The notes: a model not told the origin generated them from the sequence alone. 64,000 bases of DNA from Zizania palustris (GCA_019279435.1 JAAALK010000286.1:27485931-27549930), one strand, 5' to 3'. Numbered from the stretch's first letter, positions 11,369 to 23,894 are shown. A program made the numbers and translations.

Positions 11369-12062
11369 CTTCTTGCCCATATACTAACTCATATGGACTA
11401 TCTTTGGTAGCACCGTGTTTTGCAATTCTACAAGCCCATACTGCCTCATCAAGCACTACATGCCACCTCTTTGGAAATCTTCAATTTTCCTCTTAATGAG
11501 TTTGATCACAGTTTTATTACTAGACTCGGCCTGACCATTGGTCTGAGCGAAGTATGGTGAAGAGTTTATTAGCTTAATACCATAAAATTCGGTGAAGTCT
11601 CTCACTTCTTTAGAAACAAATGAACTACCTTGATCTTTAGTGAGAGTTTGAGGAATATCGAATCTAAGTATAATGTGCTTCAAGATAAAATCAAGTACCT
11701 CGTTGTGAGCCTCTTGAGAGGCACGGATTCGGTCCATTTGGTGAAGTAATCCATCGGAATGGCCATGGCTTGATAATAGGGTTAAGCAATGAGATGGGAG
11801 CTAGCTGAATATTGCCAAACTTCTATCACGCTTCACACCCTCTATAATATCTAAAACAATCCTCAGTCATTGTTGGCAAATAGAAACCTACTCTTTTGAG
11901 CACCCAACTCATTTTTTGGGCCGACTGATGAGTGCCACAAAGCACCTCATGGACTTCTCTCCTAGCTACCTGGGATTGTTCATCGTTTAAACACTTTAAA
12001 AGTACTCCATCAACAGTTCGGCGATATAGTATAAGCTGAATGCTTGTCGCCGATCTCTCCAA
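11369..12062 (-). pseudogene. Element B integrase, N-terminal and core part
   Basis: The minus frame shows the H2C2 module (HEVLCGTH, YYRGCEA) at 12062-11826 and core remnants (TKDQGSSF, TNGQAESSN) at 11737-11456. The gene then runs into the A insertion and resumes at 1091. Compared with A and D, about 85 bp is missing near 11755. That segment encodes the first catalytic Asp region (LDFIG) and the KGHRF stretch, so the core is deleted as well as interrupted. Confidence 0.85.
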
Positions 12063-13513
12063 TCAACCCTTTGACTAGGGTTTCTTAAATATTGGACAAT
12101 TGGAATCCTACAATCGCCCTTATGGACTTTCGGAGGGTTTGCTAGCTCCTTCCCTTGAGTGATGTATAAGATGCTGATTTTGGAGTGCCCCTTGGGTCTT
12201 TCCTGCTTCTGCCAAAGGCAGAGCCAAAGGCAGACCGAGTCGGTCGTGCGGAGCCGGTCAGTCCGAAGCCTTCTGCCAGAGGTTTCTAGCTCCTGATGGC
12301 CTCTGTTGTCTAGCAAGCTTCGGCGCAGGGGCTTCAGTGGACCAAGCCCTTCGGCGGATGCAGTACTCTGACGCAATGGCTCCGACGCACGACACCCTTC
12401 GGTGACCAAAGGGGTCCAGCTCGTAGGGCTCGACATACCTCGCGTTTGCTTGATGCTTCTGGCTTCGGCAGTGAGATCAAGCATTGGCTTTTCCTGTACA
12501 GAAAATTTTCCTCTCCTGACTTGGTAGCCAGATGCTTGCTGAGCCAAATCATTTGCAATGGAATTGGCTTCTCTTGACACGTGAGAAATTTTGAAGTCAT
12601 CAAAAGTAGCAACAATGTCTAGGCATTTATCCAAGTAACTATTTAGCAAACCATTAAGACATTGAGCACTCTTAGCTACTTGTTGCACCACTAACAGAGA
12701 GTCACCATGCACATGGACGTGTTTAACACCCATGGATTCTAGCAATTCAAGTCCTAGCAATAAAGCCTCATATTCAACTTGGTTATTAGTAGAGGGAAAT
12801 TCTAAACGAGACACGGTTTCAAAGTGCATTCCACTAGGTGATATGAGAACAACCCCAATACCTTGGCTACTCTTGCAAGACGAACCATCAAAATAAAGTT
12901 TCCATGGTATTACCTCAATTAGAGCAACATTGTCACTCCAACTGACGTCTATGTGGTGATCAACTATAAAGTTAGCGACAATTTGGCCTTTCATAACTCT
13001 TAGGGGTTCATAAGCCAAATCATATTCAATCAAAGCGTAAGCCCACTTCCCGATTCTTCCACTTAGAATCGGCTTTTGCAACATGTACTTTATAACATCG
13101 GTTTGGCAAGTGATAATATGTGTAGTAGGGAGAAGATAATGGCGTAATTTGGTACATGCGTAGTAAAGTGATAAACATAAGCGTTCCACAAACGTGTACC
13201 TGGTTTCGGCGTCCAGCAGACGGTTTCTCAAGAATGTGATAATGTACTCCTTTCCCTCCACCTCCTGGGTTAGCACGGCCTCGATCACCCTATCTTCAAT
13301 AGTGATGTATAGCCAAAACAGAATCCCGACTTTGGGTGCCCTCACCACAAGTGGCGATGACAAGCACTCCTTGATCTTCTCGAAGGCGCTTTGTTGACTT
13401 GCCCCCCAAGTGAATTTGGCTTCATTCTTTAGCCGGAGTATGGGGACAAAGGCATCAATCTTGCTAGACAAGTTAGATATAAAGCGACGCAAATAATTCA
13501 TTTTGCCTAGCAA
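11996..13513 (-). pseudogene. Element B RT thumb, RNase H and archaeal-type RNase H
   Basis: A 505-codon open stretch. The RT thumb LGKMNYLRRFISNLSSKI opens it. RNase H follows (LYITIEDRVIEAVLTQE, AETRYTFVERLCLSLYYA, YLLPTTHIITCQTD), then a connection (GRIGKWAYALIEYDLAYEP). The second, archaeal-type RNase H has WKLYFDGSSC, NNQVEYEALLLGLELL, VHGDSLLVVQQV and HVSREANSIANDLAQQ. This tandem pair identifies the Tat clade. The C-terminal ~120 codons are a low-complexity linker rich in CTTCGG/CCGAAG. It is open here, but the gene is broken on both sides. Confidence 0.88.
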
Positions 13514-13675
13514 CTTCTACACATCTTTCTTGCATGTCGGCGCTGCAAAGTTTCTAATCTTCTCAAGCCTCTTACGATAAATCTCTATACCTATTTCATG
13601 AATCATGAAGCCTAAGAACTTGCTCGTCGACAAGCCAAAAGAACATTTGAGCGGGTTCATTTTTAAGCCATACTG

Positions 13676-14559
13676 TCACATCCTATCAAAAGTAACTTTC
13701 AAATCGGCTAAATGGTTTCCCATAGCATCCGATTTGACCACAACATCATCTATGTAAACTTCTAACTTGACTCCTAGCAAGTCATGAAAGATCAGGTTCA
13801 TAGCACGTTGATATGTAGCGCCAGCATTCTTTAAACCAAAAGTCACAATGACCCACTCGAATAAACTGACAAAACCAAGGCATCGAAAGGCTATCTTGTA
13901 GACATCCTCCCCGGCCATAAAGATTTGATTATAACCAGCATTGTCGTCAAGAAAACTTAGTACCTTGTGTCCTGAAGCATCGTTGATTAGCATGTCGGCT
14001 ATCGGCATTAGATACTCGTCCTTTTGAGTGCCCTTGTTTACATCCCTGAAATTAATACAAACTCGTATTTTGCCGCTCCCCTTCTTCTCTACAGGCACAA
14101 TGTTAGCGACCCATTAAGCATACCTGCATGGCCTAATAAACTTAGCCTTAAGTAGCCTCTTTACTTCTTTTTAACTCGGTCATAGACGACCGACTTAAAG
14201 CGACAAGGAGGGTGTTTATAAGGCCTAAATCTGGATTTGATAGGTAGACGATGCTCCACGACCTCGCGTCTTAATCCAGGCATCTCGCTATGCTCCCATG
14301 CGAAACAATCGATGTACGACCGAAGCAACTTTATTACTTTGGCCTTTTCATCAAGCTGTAAATGTTGGTTTACAAAAGTCGGCCTTGGGATGCTACCATC
14401 GCCGATGCCAATCTCTTCTAAAGGGTCGGCCGACGCAAAACCTTGTCCTAATTTCTCTACTTCGCTAAAGTCTTCGATGGCCTCGGCAATACCGTCTTTA
14501 GTAGATCGATATTGTTCTACACGAGACTTTAGCCAATATAGATTACTCTTGCTGGACAT
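13676..14559 (-). pseudogene. Element B protease-RT linker and reverse transcriptase N-terminal half
   Basis: The linker at 14559-14161 contains SYIDCFAWEHSEMPGL and EHRLPIKSRFRPY, the usual entry to RT in this clade. RT fingers and palm lie at 14098-13676 (IRVCINFRDVNKGTQKDEY, FLDDNAGYNQI, YIDDVVVKSDAM). YIDD is intact, but stops at about 14115 and 13675 split it from its neighbours. Confidence 0.87.
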
Positions 14560-14822
14560 GACTACTAATTTAGAAACAGACGTGCTATGCCAGCCGACTT
14601 TATAGACACTGGTACGAAGCGTCCTCTGGACACACTAACAAAATCGTAATCCGAAAGATCTCTACCTGATAGACATTCTACTTTGTTGTGGATGGTGTCA
14701 ATGGACACATCGGATAATGCTACCTTGGCTCAAGTATCCATGGGTATGACTTCTACCTCATCACCGTCCCACTGAATTAGGCACTGGTGCAAAGTAGATG
14801 GAATGCAGCAGCTCATGTGAAT

Positions 14823-15425
14823 CTAGTCACGCCCAAGCAGCACACTGTAGTTACCTTGCACGTCGATGACGAAGAAAGCCATTGGCAATGTCTTGTTGCC
14901 CACTGTTAACTCCATGGAGAGCACGCCTTTGGCCTCGGAACTCTCACCGTTGAAGTCGTTGAGCATTAAGTTGGTTTTCTTTAGGTCCCCTTCGTCCCTA
15001 CCAAGTTTCTTCAATAGAGAGTAAGGCATTAGGTTAACAGTGACACCACCGTCAATAAGCATTCGAGAGATCGGCTTCCCGTCAATGTGACCCCTAATGT
15101 AGAGAGTCTTTAGATGGCGAGCTGAGTCCTCGGCTTTTTCAAAAATAGCATTGCGTGGGCCGACGTTCAACTGAGCGACCTCGGCCTTGTCCTGTTGTAG
15201 GGTGAACTCAATGGGCAACATGACGATGTTGATGTCCATTGCCTGGGGTGCGGGTCCCTCAAAGACGCGCGAGTAATCATCATCGAGCATGTTGTTGTCG
15301 TCGCTCGGACTAGGAGTCGGGTTGGTTATCTCAGCCGGCTTAATCCTCCATAGTCTCATCGTTGGCCGAGGGAGGATTTCTTCAAAGACAGTGTCTTGCT
15401 CATCCTCGGCTTTCTTCTCGCGCAT
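14823..15425 (-). pseudogene. Element B protease
   Basis: The frame includes the extension EEILPRPTM and the active-site motif MLIDGGVTVNLM with PYSLLKKLGRDEGDLKK, then FFVIDVQGNYSVLLGRD. It is the best-preserved protease of the three related elements. Gly-Ala after Asp-Gly in relatives is Gly-Val here. The frame ends at 14823 without joining RT. Confidence 0.85.
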
Positions 15426-16084
15426 CTCCTATGCCCGTAGGTATTGCATACGTCTCTTCTATGATTTGGGCATACCTGGAGGTGCCCAAGATGGCCGTAG
15501 CTTGGTACCAGGTGCCACTTCCTTGTTCCTGTTATTTTTGTCCAAAGAGGTACTGCCCATCTAGGCCTTGCGTGTTTCATAATCAGAGGGGCCTTCACTG
15601 CGGACCCTGCCAATCGGACCAAGCTCTGGTGCAGGCTTCGACCAGAGTAGGAGACTTACCTCTGTCAGGCTTCAGCGAAAGGGCCTTCGGGATTGGGACT
15701 TCCAGAGACCCCATTCTGACTGTGATAGCTTCGGACTCCCTCTCCTTCGCCTCTTCGCTTTCATCTTCTTTGACTTCATCCTACGCTAGTCGATTCGGAG
15801 GTACCATGGACAGCCTATGGATGATGCCCCCTCTGTTGTGTCTGCTTGTCCCTGCTAGTTATAATACTCCGAAGGAAAACAAGGAACAGTGTTATGTTGC
15901 GGAGGGTACTTTGATTGTGACATGTACGGAGCCCATGGGGTCCTTGCCTAGTTGTATGGCGAAGGCATCGGTGGCTCTAGTGGCTTCGCCCACTATGAGG
16001 CGAACCCATTACCCGGAGGGGGGTTCGGCCAGGTTGACGGTGTCTCAGACCATATCAGCGAAGGGTCCTGCCAGGCCATAGGTA

Positions 16085-16345
16085 CGTTCGGCCAGTGCGG
16101 GCCGAAGCCTCCTTCCGGAGGGCTCATCTAGAGCGGTCCTAGGTTCAGCCATTGGGGGGTGAACTCGTTCTGCATGGGGCTCAACCACTGGGGTCTGATG
16201 CCACTGTACGGAGGGTTCGGCCACTGGGGTCCGAAGCCGTCGTAGGGGGTGTTAGGCCACTATGGCCTGAAGTCCTCATGCGGAGGGTTCAACCACTGTG
16301 GCTAGAAGCTATCATGCGGAGGGCTCAGCCACTGTGGTCCGAAGC
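16085..16345 (-). repeat. Tandem repeats at the 3' end of element B gag
   Basis: About six imperfect ~36-bp units of the form GGTTCRRCCACTGTGG, homologous to 7630-7935 in A. They encode W-N-P-P-like repeats in the minus frame. Confidence 0.72.
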
Positions 16346-18456
16346 CACCCTCTGACCGCTTGGGTCCCTTTGGCTGACTTAGCCTTTTGGCGCGGGGGCC
16401 TATTTCCTTAGATTTTCTTTGGTGCTTGTCTAACAACATATGATACATTACCTTCGGCTTCTTGTGAGCCCTAGATGAAGGAGATGTGCCAACATTACGC
16501 TTCCACACTCCTACTTCAGGGTTCTTAGGTACGAGTGTGCGCGTGCGCGATTCTCCAATGACAACCGCTTTCCCCTTAGTTGAATCGGCTTGTTCTGGCC
16601 GAATCAGTACTTTCTTTTCATCGAGATCGATGGTGTTCATGGGAAAAGAGTCTTTGTCCAGCTTCATCTTTGGACTAGGGTCTATCTTCAATCGTCCTTC
16701 TTCCATTGCCGATTGAACCTATCGATGGAAAACATTGCAGTCGTTAGTATAATGCGAATGCGAATCATGTCACTTACAGTATGGGTGTTTCTTTAGCTCG
16801 TCGGCAAATGGAATGACTTGGCCTTTAGGCAATATGAGAAGCTGGTTCTTCAAGAGGAAATCAAATATTTTATCACACTTAGTTATATCAAACGAGTACT
16901 TGACCTCACTGGGTCGATTCTTGGTGGGAGACGGATGTAACTCGGAGCAAGTAACAGGCTTACTCTTAGCATTCCAAACCCATTCGGCCACGTACATGTC
17001 GGCCGAATCTTCCTCCTCCTCCGACTCTTCCTCGTCGAAGTGTTCCATGACGTGGACTTCAGCCCTAGGCTTGCTAAACGTCTTAATAAACTTCTTATCT
17101 TTAGCTCGGCCTTCCTGGACCAGAGCCTATTGCAAGACTTGGCTAACCTCTAAAAAGTGTTGGTTGTTTAGTCTCTCCTTAATCTTAGAACGCAACCCGC
17201 TAAAAGCCATTTCCGCCAAATCTCTTTCTGAAATATTAAGACTAAAACATCGATTTCTGGTATCTCGTAAACGCTTGATATACTTAGAGACGCTCTCGCT
17301 AGATTTCTGTCTAACCGATGTCAAGTGTGAAAGCCTAAGTTCTGTTTCACCCGTGTAAAAGTAGTCGTGGAATTTTTGTTCTAACTCAGCCCACGTTTGG
17401 ATAGAGTTCGGTGGGAGCGCCGAAAACCAAGTTAAAGTGGTGCCGGATAGCGAGAGAGAAAATAGTCTAAGTTTTAAAGCGTCCGACTCACTAGCTTCTC
17501 CACACAGTGCCAAAAATTGACTAATATGCTCTAGTGTGGTTTTGTTACCTTCACCGTCGAATTTGGTGAATTCAGGGACTCTATATCCGTGACGGTAAGG
17601 TATTGTATCGAAATGATTGGGGTGCGGCTTCCGGTAAACCCTAGCTCAACCCCTAGGTATGAAGTCGGTGCACTCCCTAAATAGTGTGCAGATCCGCTCC
17701 TCAATGTCATCCTGACCTACTGCCTGTGCGTGTCTCTCATGCGGGGGCACGACACATGATGGGATGTCAGTGTGTCGGCTATGGCTTTCCTCCTCATGCA
17801 CTAGTTGTACGACGTGTTTGGGCCTATGCGCTTGTGCATGTGGTGTGGGTAGCATGAGTAAAGCTGGCACAGGCATAGGTGGGGGCAGGGCATGGTGAGT
17901 AGTGCTGTCTTGGCCGTAAGTATAATGATTGGTCTCGGCCATGGATACCGAGGCCGGAGACGTGATGGTTTTGCCAGTACTACCGTCAGTTCTGTTGTAA
18001 ATGTGATTCATCGGAGGTATTCTAGCAATAGGAGCTGGAGGCACGGCCTCAGTAAAGCCGAACCTTCTTAGCGTCGCCTCTACTTGAGAGCTAACTACTG
18101 AATCTAACCGGTTGGCTAGCAAAGTGATAACGGCTTGATCTACTGATGCGGCTATCTTTTGCTCAAAGTGATAAACGAGGTGATACTGGTGTTACCTAGA
18201 TCCGAGCAAGGTCGGGGACGTTGACATCACGCTTGATGAAGCCTGCGCGTTTCTTGACGTAGCTCCCAAGCATTAGGTCTTGGAGTGCCTTCATCTTTGC
18301 CTCGATCTCTGCTCGGTCTTCTTTGGGAATATCTTCAAGGGTAGGCGGCATGATGTTGTGGTTGTCGATATCCACGCCTACCGTGGGATCCATCGGCGAT
18401 GTAGATGTAGTAGTCGTTGTAGATGTACTGGTGGCCTATGTAGATGTACTTGTCAT
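16302..18456 (-). pseudogene. Element B gag
   Basis: The likely start is the ATG at 18456, but codon 7 is TAG. Further pieces: 18393-18196 (acidic helix EIEAKMKALQDLMLGSY), 18122-17646, 17513-17127 (DALKLRLFSLSLSGTTLTWF, KFHDYFYTGETELRLSHL, the part A lost by frameshift), 17048-16770 and 16706-16302 (PEVGVWKRNVGTS). The domain order equals that of A. At least four interruptions are visible. Confidence 0.83.
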
Positions 18457-18476
18457 GCTGGCGTAGCCTTACCTAT

Positions 18477-18487
18477 CGGAGTCGCCA
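18477..18487 (-). other. Degenerate primer binding site of element B
   Basis: The minus strand reads TGGCGACTCCG next to the LTR. The first 11 bases match the tRNA-Arg site of A, then the match is lost. Confidence 0.65.
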
Positions 18488-18494
18488 AAAAGTG

Positions 18495-19852
18495 TGTTGA
18501 CACAAAAACGTGCCCCCGCACTTGGGTCAGTTCGACGATCCAAAAGTGTACGGATACTTAGGGAGAAGCCTAAGCGTAACACAACACCGACGTCGCGTTC
18601 CGACTACCCTTAACCATGGTAAGGGGGGTGGAGTCTCCTGGTAATTAGACCACACAGAAATAATCCAATTAGCCGAAAGAAATATGTTAAACAGAACAAA
18701 TCAGCAAGCCGAGCAGAGCCTGACTGATCCAAAGTGTATAGTGTGAAGGGTATCGCTGATGGGTACCTTCGGTGTCTGATGTGAAGGGTCCCGCTGAAGG
18801 GTGCCTTCGGCATTCGGACTGATCTGGCCGAAGACTAGCTCTGAACAGATCTTGACGCGATAATCACCACCGAACAGCGGGGTTCGTTGCGAAGTCTTTG
18901 ACACGATAAAATAACTTAGACGCAACGAACGGGTGTCACTTCGTCTGACGCGGGGTACGAGCGTGGTGAAGCCTATAGTGACGAAGTCTGTCATGACGAA
19001 GCCTGTTGCGAAGCAAGTTGGCGTGCAGGCCTCGGTCAAACCGACAACAGCGTGACGGTCCAGCACAGGTAGTCGAAGCAATAGTCTCACCGAGGGGTGT
19101 TCTGGCAACCTCCGAAACCAATCTCTTGGCTCCGGACACCTCCGGCGAAGTGGCTCCGAGCGTGAAAACCTGCAACGGAACAAATATCAAGTGCCAATTC
19201 GGCCTGGGGACCGAATTCTACTAAGTGTTGCACTAGGGGCGAAGGTAGCAATCTGTTACGTAGATTAACGGATACATCACAAGCAAAGTAACAAGGCGAT
19301 AGCAATCTATTACGTAGATTAATGGATACTTCACAATCTAAGTTACAAGGATTACCACTGTTCCGAAGTGGCCATCGAAGGGATTCCAGGCAAACCCACG
19401 AAGATTGCAGAAAAGTAAAGGTACGGTTTAAAGCTAGGGCTTTGTGTTGATTTGTGTTGTGGGGTTTTATGAACCGGCCTCACCCTTATATTTATAGGGG
19501 CTGGACATCTAATCTCTAAGCCTAATCTGATAGGATTCGGCCTAATCTCACGTAGGGATAAAACTTAACCAGAATCGTACTAAACTCTATCTCCTATTTC
19601 CTACCCGAAGTGGTCCTTTGGCTAGGCCCGTCTAAGCCTGCTCTTCGGGCCGAAGCTTCGGCGAGGTGGGCCTCCGAAGACCTTCGGGCCGAAGGGAGCG
19701 GGCTCGCTAGAAGCTTCCGAAGCCCAAAGCTCGATGGGCCTTCGGCCCTGTAGGGCTTCGGCCTAGTCCAGGACATGTGTATTTTCGGCCCAAATTACCA
19801 AAATTGATATTTTGACAATCTTAACCATTAATGCCATTTTTTGCTATCAATA
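18495..19852 (-). repeat. 5' LTR of element B (about 1358 bp)
   Basis: Starts TGTTGACACAAAAACG. Its right end should be ...TCAACA but reads ...TCAATA, so the terminal CA has decayed to TA or the end is off by two bases. It is close to the D LTR (22534-23894) and partly to the A LTRs. It contains many CTTCGG and CCGAAG hexamers and a TATA box on the minus strand near 19488-19500. Confidence 0.85.
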
Positions 19853-19940
19853 GGAACCTTGATAGAAGATGTCGTGATCGCTACCTTGGGTTAGAACCGG
19901 TTAAGGTATGGAAAAACCCTAACCTTGCTCTGATACCACT
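19853..19940 (-). other. Element C PBS and start of 5' leader
   Basis: The minus strand reads TGGTATCAGAGC two bases inside the LTR end (...GGTCCTACA), the initiator-tRNA-Met primer site used by Ty1/copia. It is followed by ~75 bp of leader containing TTAACCGGTT, a string also present in the H leader. B is inserted after that. Confidence 0.85.
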
Positions 19941-21594
19941 TGTAGGACCGAGAGTAGCGACGAGAGGGGGGTGAATGGGCGCCTCAAAAATTCTTTCGAA
20001 TCAATGGCTTTCTCCCAACACCAAACACACCTCAAGAAATAACCACACACTCAGATCAAAACACAGATCAAAATAGTGTTATAACTCTCCTATCAAATAT
20101 GATGTGATGTGATAGTCTTAGAGATCATAAGCAGTAAAAATAATCTAGCCTAAAAATGATTGGTGTCCTAATCAAAAAGACACCAACAAAGTGCTTAAAG
20201 GTAGATTAAAACTCCTGACATATCAAATGAAACATCAACAAACATTTCAACACATCACAAGCAATTCATCAAGCCTATGATAAACATCCACAAAACATAT
20301 ACATTTAATTAAAACGGGAATTAAAACAATCACAACAAAACAAAAAATATGTTGTACGCATTCAATCAATCATTTTAAAAAACCATTAGGGAAGACAAAT
20401 CTTACTTGGGTACTTACCTGTGTTGTGTTAGTCAAAAATAGCAGGGCGGGCCGATCAGAAAAACAGCTAGCATTAGATTTCTTTGGGTTCTCCATGGATT
20501 ATTGTGCCGCTCGTTCACTGTAGCAGTCTACGTGGAAGGGAAAACTTCATCGTTGGTTTGAAACAAGGACGAATCCCGTGAGTCCATGGGGTGAAGGGAA
20601 CGCCGCTGGCTTTAGGGTCCTCACATGCCTTCGGCGGCGTCTCCGCTGATGCCAAGCAAAACCGACGACCGACCCCTTGCATATGAACTTCACTCCGCCG
20701 CCACGCGCCACATGCCGGGATCTCGCGCCGATGCGTGCCTGCGCAGGAGTGGTTGCGCCACTTCACCGATTTCACCGCCACAAGAAAAAAGACCGAAGTC
20801 TCTGCCCCCAATATAAATCAGCCGGTGTAAAAACTGAATGGGAAAAACAGTGGTGGAACTGTGGTGAAGATTGCTGAACAAATTTTGGTGGCTATGCAAT
20901 AGGAAGAAGAAAGGCTTAAAGTAATGTGAACTCAGATTTTTCCATTGAATGAGTTAACAAACCCTAGGGGATTGGGGCCGTATTTATAGGAAGCCCAATA
21001 AATCAGGAAAATCCCAATATACCCTTAGGGTTTTTTACAGACGCTAAAATAAACGAGAAAAGACCAAAATGCCCTTAGGATTTTTACAGACTCGACTAAC
21101 ACAGACTGTGGGCCTAAAAGGAAAAATAGTAAAATCCTATCTAAAGGTAACTTGTCCTGATGCGGAGCTTTCATAGCAGCTACGACTTCGCTTCAGGACC
21201 GTCGCATCTCCGATGGGCGGTCTGGATAGTTGCGTCGGTTTTACGTCAAAACCGACAAAGCGTCCGTTGTCTTCGCACCGGGTACCCAGATTGGGCCGGC
21301 CCAATTCCGCGGATCCCTCAGCCTGGCAATCGCTCACCGCCCGTTTAATTGGGTCAAACCTAGTCAACATACTACCGGATCACCTGCTGTCCCTGGCCCA
21401 TGTACCCAGATTGGGCCGACCCGAATCCGTGGCCCCTCTACCCGACAATCTCTCACCGCCCGTGTACCTAAGTCACACGCGGCCCAAGATACAACAGATA
21501 TTATCTCCTCTTTATGTCTCTTTGTTGACTTTCATTGATAATCACTCATCACTTCTGGATCCATGAGGCCTATGATCTTCAACATGGCTCCTCA
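19941..21594 (-). repeat. LTR of element C (1654 bp)
   Basis: TGTAGGACC at 19941 and ...CTCCTCA at 21594 give TG...CA ends on both strands. The minus-strand right end begins TGAGGAGCC directly after AAGGGGAGAT. TATA box (CCTATAAATA, minus) at 20981-20990. The segment near the PBS resembles the H LTR end (short C-run, GTCGCTAC..GGTCC). Small frames inside it have no support as genes. Confidence 0.85.
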
Positions 21595-22533
21595 ATCTCC
21601 CCTTGATGAGTGCATTATCAACACTCTCTTCATCAATGCTTTAGAACCTGCAAAACAAATATGTGGAAACACGAAAACAAATACACAAGAGGACAGAAAG
21701 AAGAAAATAAAATAAAAGGTTTAACCTAATGACCAAAAGCCGAACAAAAGCTAGAAAGCAGTCATTATGGTTAAACAAAAATAAAAACTCAAATGAGTGC
21801 AATCTATGAATTATCAACAAGGATATCCAAAGAGTAAAGGCAAAATAGACTAAAACTCCCCTTGAAATAAATCCCAGAGAAAGCCAAAACTCCCCCTAAA
21901 CTCTTCTTAAATATCAAGTAACCCAAGATTTCTCCCCCCTTGATGACAATTGGACTCATCAAGTTAGACTAAATGCACTCAAAAGAGACACAACTCAAAC
22001 TCCCCCTGGAATGCAACTCCCCCTCAAAATATGCAATGAATGCAACTGGGGTGCAAGTGGAGTGTAAAAAGCATGCGTCTCAGATGTGATTGACTACAAT
22101 TACAACATCTAGCAAGTATAGCACAAAATACTATCTAAGACACATGGCATGATCAGTGCAATAGATAATATCCAAAGAAAGTCATTAGCACGCATTTTCA
22201 TATTTTTGCAAATAAAAACATCACCACATTTTCTAGTCGATAAGCAAGGTAAAACATGAGATGCAAAGGCTAGCTAATATCTACCAAGATAAGCATTGTA
22301 CATAACAAAGAGCTTCAGCAAACTTGTTATCTTTTTAATTTTCAAGCATTTTCTTTTCATTTTTCATTTTTGCCAAGGGTTATTTGCATGTCAACCTTAT
22401 GCTAACTGACAAAGTTAAGAATATGCCAGAATAGGACCATTAGAAGCTTAAGACATTTGTGTTGGCATACATTACAATGTCCTAGTTCATACCAAAGTGT
22501 TATGATAAGTAGTCCAGAACAATGAAATGCGAC
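21595..22533 (-). other. Element C 3' untranslated region with repeated polypurine tracts
   Basis: On the minus strand several purine tracts (AGGGGGAGTT-like) precede the LTR at about 21595-21606, 21885, 21935, 22000 and 22015. Repeated PPTs are a Sirevirus trait. The far part matches the H 3' region: both contain CACTTTGGTWTGAACTAGGA and ATAACCCTTGGCA. No open frame is supported. Confidence 0.78.
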
Positions 22534-23894
22534 TGTCGACATAGAAATGTGGCCCCGCACTTGGTCAGTTCGACGATCCAAAAGTGTGCGGATACTTAGA
22601 GACAAGCCTAAGCATAACACAACACCGACGTCGCGTTCTGACTACCCTTAGCCATGGTAAGGGGGGTGGAGTCGCTAGGTAATCAGATCACACAGAAATA
22701 ATCCAATTAGCCAAAAGAAATGTATTAAACAGAACAAGTCAGAAACTAGATGAAGCATGACTGATTCAAAGTATAGTGTGAAGGGTGTCGCCGAAGCGTA
22801 CCTTCGGCGTCTGGTGCAAAGTGTTCCGCCTAAGGGTGCCTTCGGCGTTCGGACTAATCTGGCCGAAGGACTGATCTGGCCGAAGATGGACTCTGAACCG
22901 ATCTAGACGCGACAGTAACCTCCGAACAACGGGGTTCGGCCTGAAGTCTTCAATACAATAAGATACAGAATAATGACTTAGGCGCAGCATGCGAGCATGA
23001 ATTCGTCTGGAGTGGAGTACGAGCATGGCGAAGCCTGTCGTGACGAAGTCTGTTGACGAAGCATGTTGGCGTGCGGGACTCGGCCAAACCGACAACAGCG
23101 TGATAGTCTGGCATAGGCGGTCGGGGCAGCAGTCTCGCCGAAGGGTGCTTTGGCAGCCTCTGAAACCGATCTCTTAGCTCTGGACTCCTCCGGTGAAGTA
23201 GATCCGAATGTGGAAAACCTGCAACAGAGTAGATTCGAAGTACCAATTCAGCCTCAGGACCGAATTTTGCTAAGTGTTGCACTAGGAGCGAAGGTAGCAA
23301 TCTATTACGCAGATTAGCGGATACTTCACAGGCGAAGTAACAAGATACTTCACAGGCGAAATAACATATACTTCACAGGAAAAGTAACAAGGATTACCAC
23401 TGTTCCGAAGTGGCCGTCAGAGGGCTTCCAAGCAAACCCATGAAGAATACAGAAAATAAAGGTAAAGTAAAGTACAATTCAAAGCTAGGGCTTTGTGGTT
23501 GATTTGTGTTGGGGGGTTAATGAACCGGCCTCACCACTATATTTATAAGGTCTAAACTTCTAATCTCTAAGCCTAATCTGATAAGATTTGGCTTAATCAC
23601 GCGTGAAAATACTTAGTCAAAATCAGACTCAATCTCTAACTCTACACGAAGTGTGCCTTCGGCCACGCCCGTCGAAGCCTGCTCCTTGGGCCAAAGCTTC
23701 GACGGAGTGGGCCTCCGAAGGCCTTCGAGCTGAAGGTTGTGGGGCCGGATAGAAGCTTCTGAAGCCCGTAGCCTAGTGGACCTTCGGCCCTGTAGGGCTT
23801 CGGCCCAACCCGGGACATGTGTATTTTTGGCCCAAATTACCAAAATTGATATTTTGACAATCTTAACCATTAATGCCATTTTTCGCTATCAACA
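22534..23894 (-). repeat. 3' LTR of element D (1361 bp)
   Basis: TGTCGACATAG at the start and ATCAACA at the end. Same LTR family as B. Contains three short copies of GATACTTCACAGG near 23330-23390 and a minus-strand TATA box near 23535-23550. Followed by a PPT at 23895-23912. Confidence 0.87.

Larger units (their letters stand above)
1..19852 (-). mobile_element. Element B: Tat/Ogre-like Ty3/gypsy retrotransposon, degenerate, split by element A
   Basis: Minus-strand LTR retrotransposon entered at the left edge inside its 3' LTR and ending with its 5' LTR at 18495-19852. Reading leftward the order is 5' LTR, PBS, gag, protease, RT, RNase H, archaeal-type RNase H, integrase, PPT, 3' LTR. The second RNase H after the first is the hallmark of the Tat clade. 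Element A (1097-11363) interrupts the integrase codons: the sequence at 1091 continues at 11369 once A and one AATGG copy are removed. The coding regions carry stops, frameshifts and an integrase deletion, so B is dead. It sits 88 bp inside the 5' end of Sirevirus C. Its left target duplication lies outside the window. Confidence 0.88.
19853..22533 (-). mobile_element. Element C: Sirevirus-type Ty1/copia remnant, internal-LTR-internal
   Basis: The oldest layer. A 1654-bp LTR (19941-21594) has a tRNA-iMet PBS and 5' leader on its left and a Sirevirus 3' untranslated end with PPT on its right, all minus strand. An LTR bordered by both a PBS and a PPT is shared by two internal regions, as in a tandem produced by unequal LTR recombination. 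B interrupts the left internal region and D the right one, so no coding sequence of C is in the window. Confidence 0.78.

Noticed and set aside
20515..21566. Frames of 62-117 codons in the element C LTR
   Set aside because: Inside an LTR with defined ends; overlapping on both strands with no motif.
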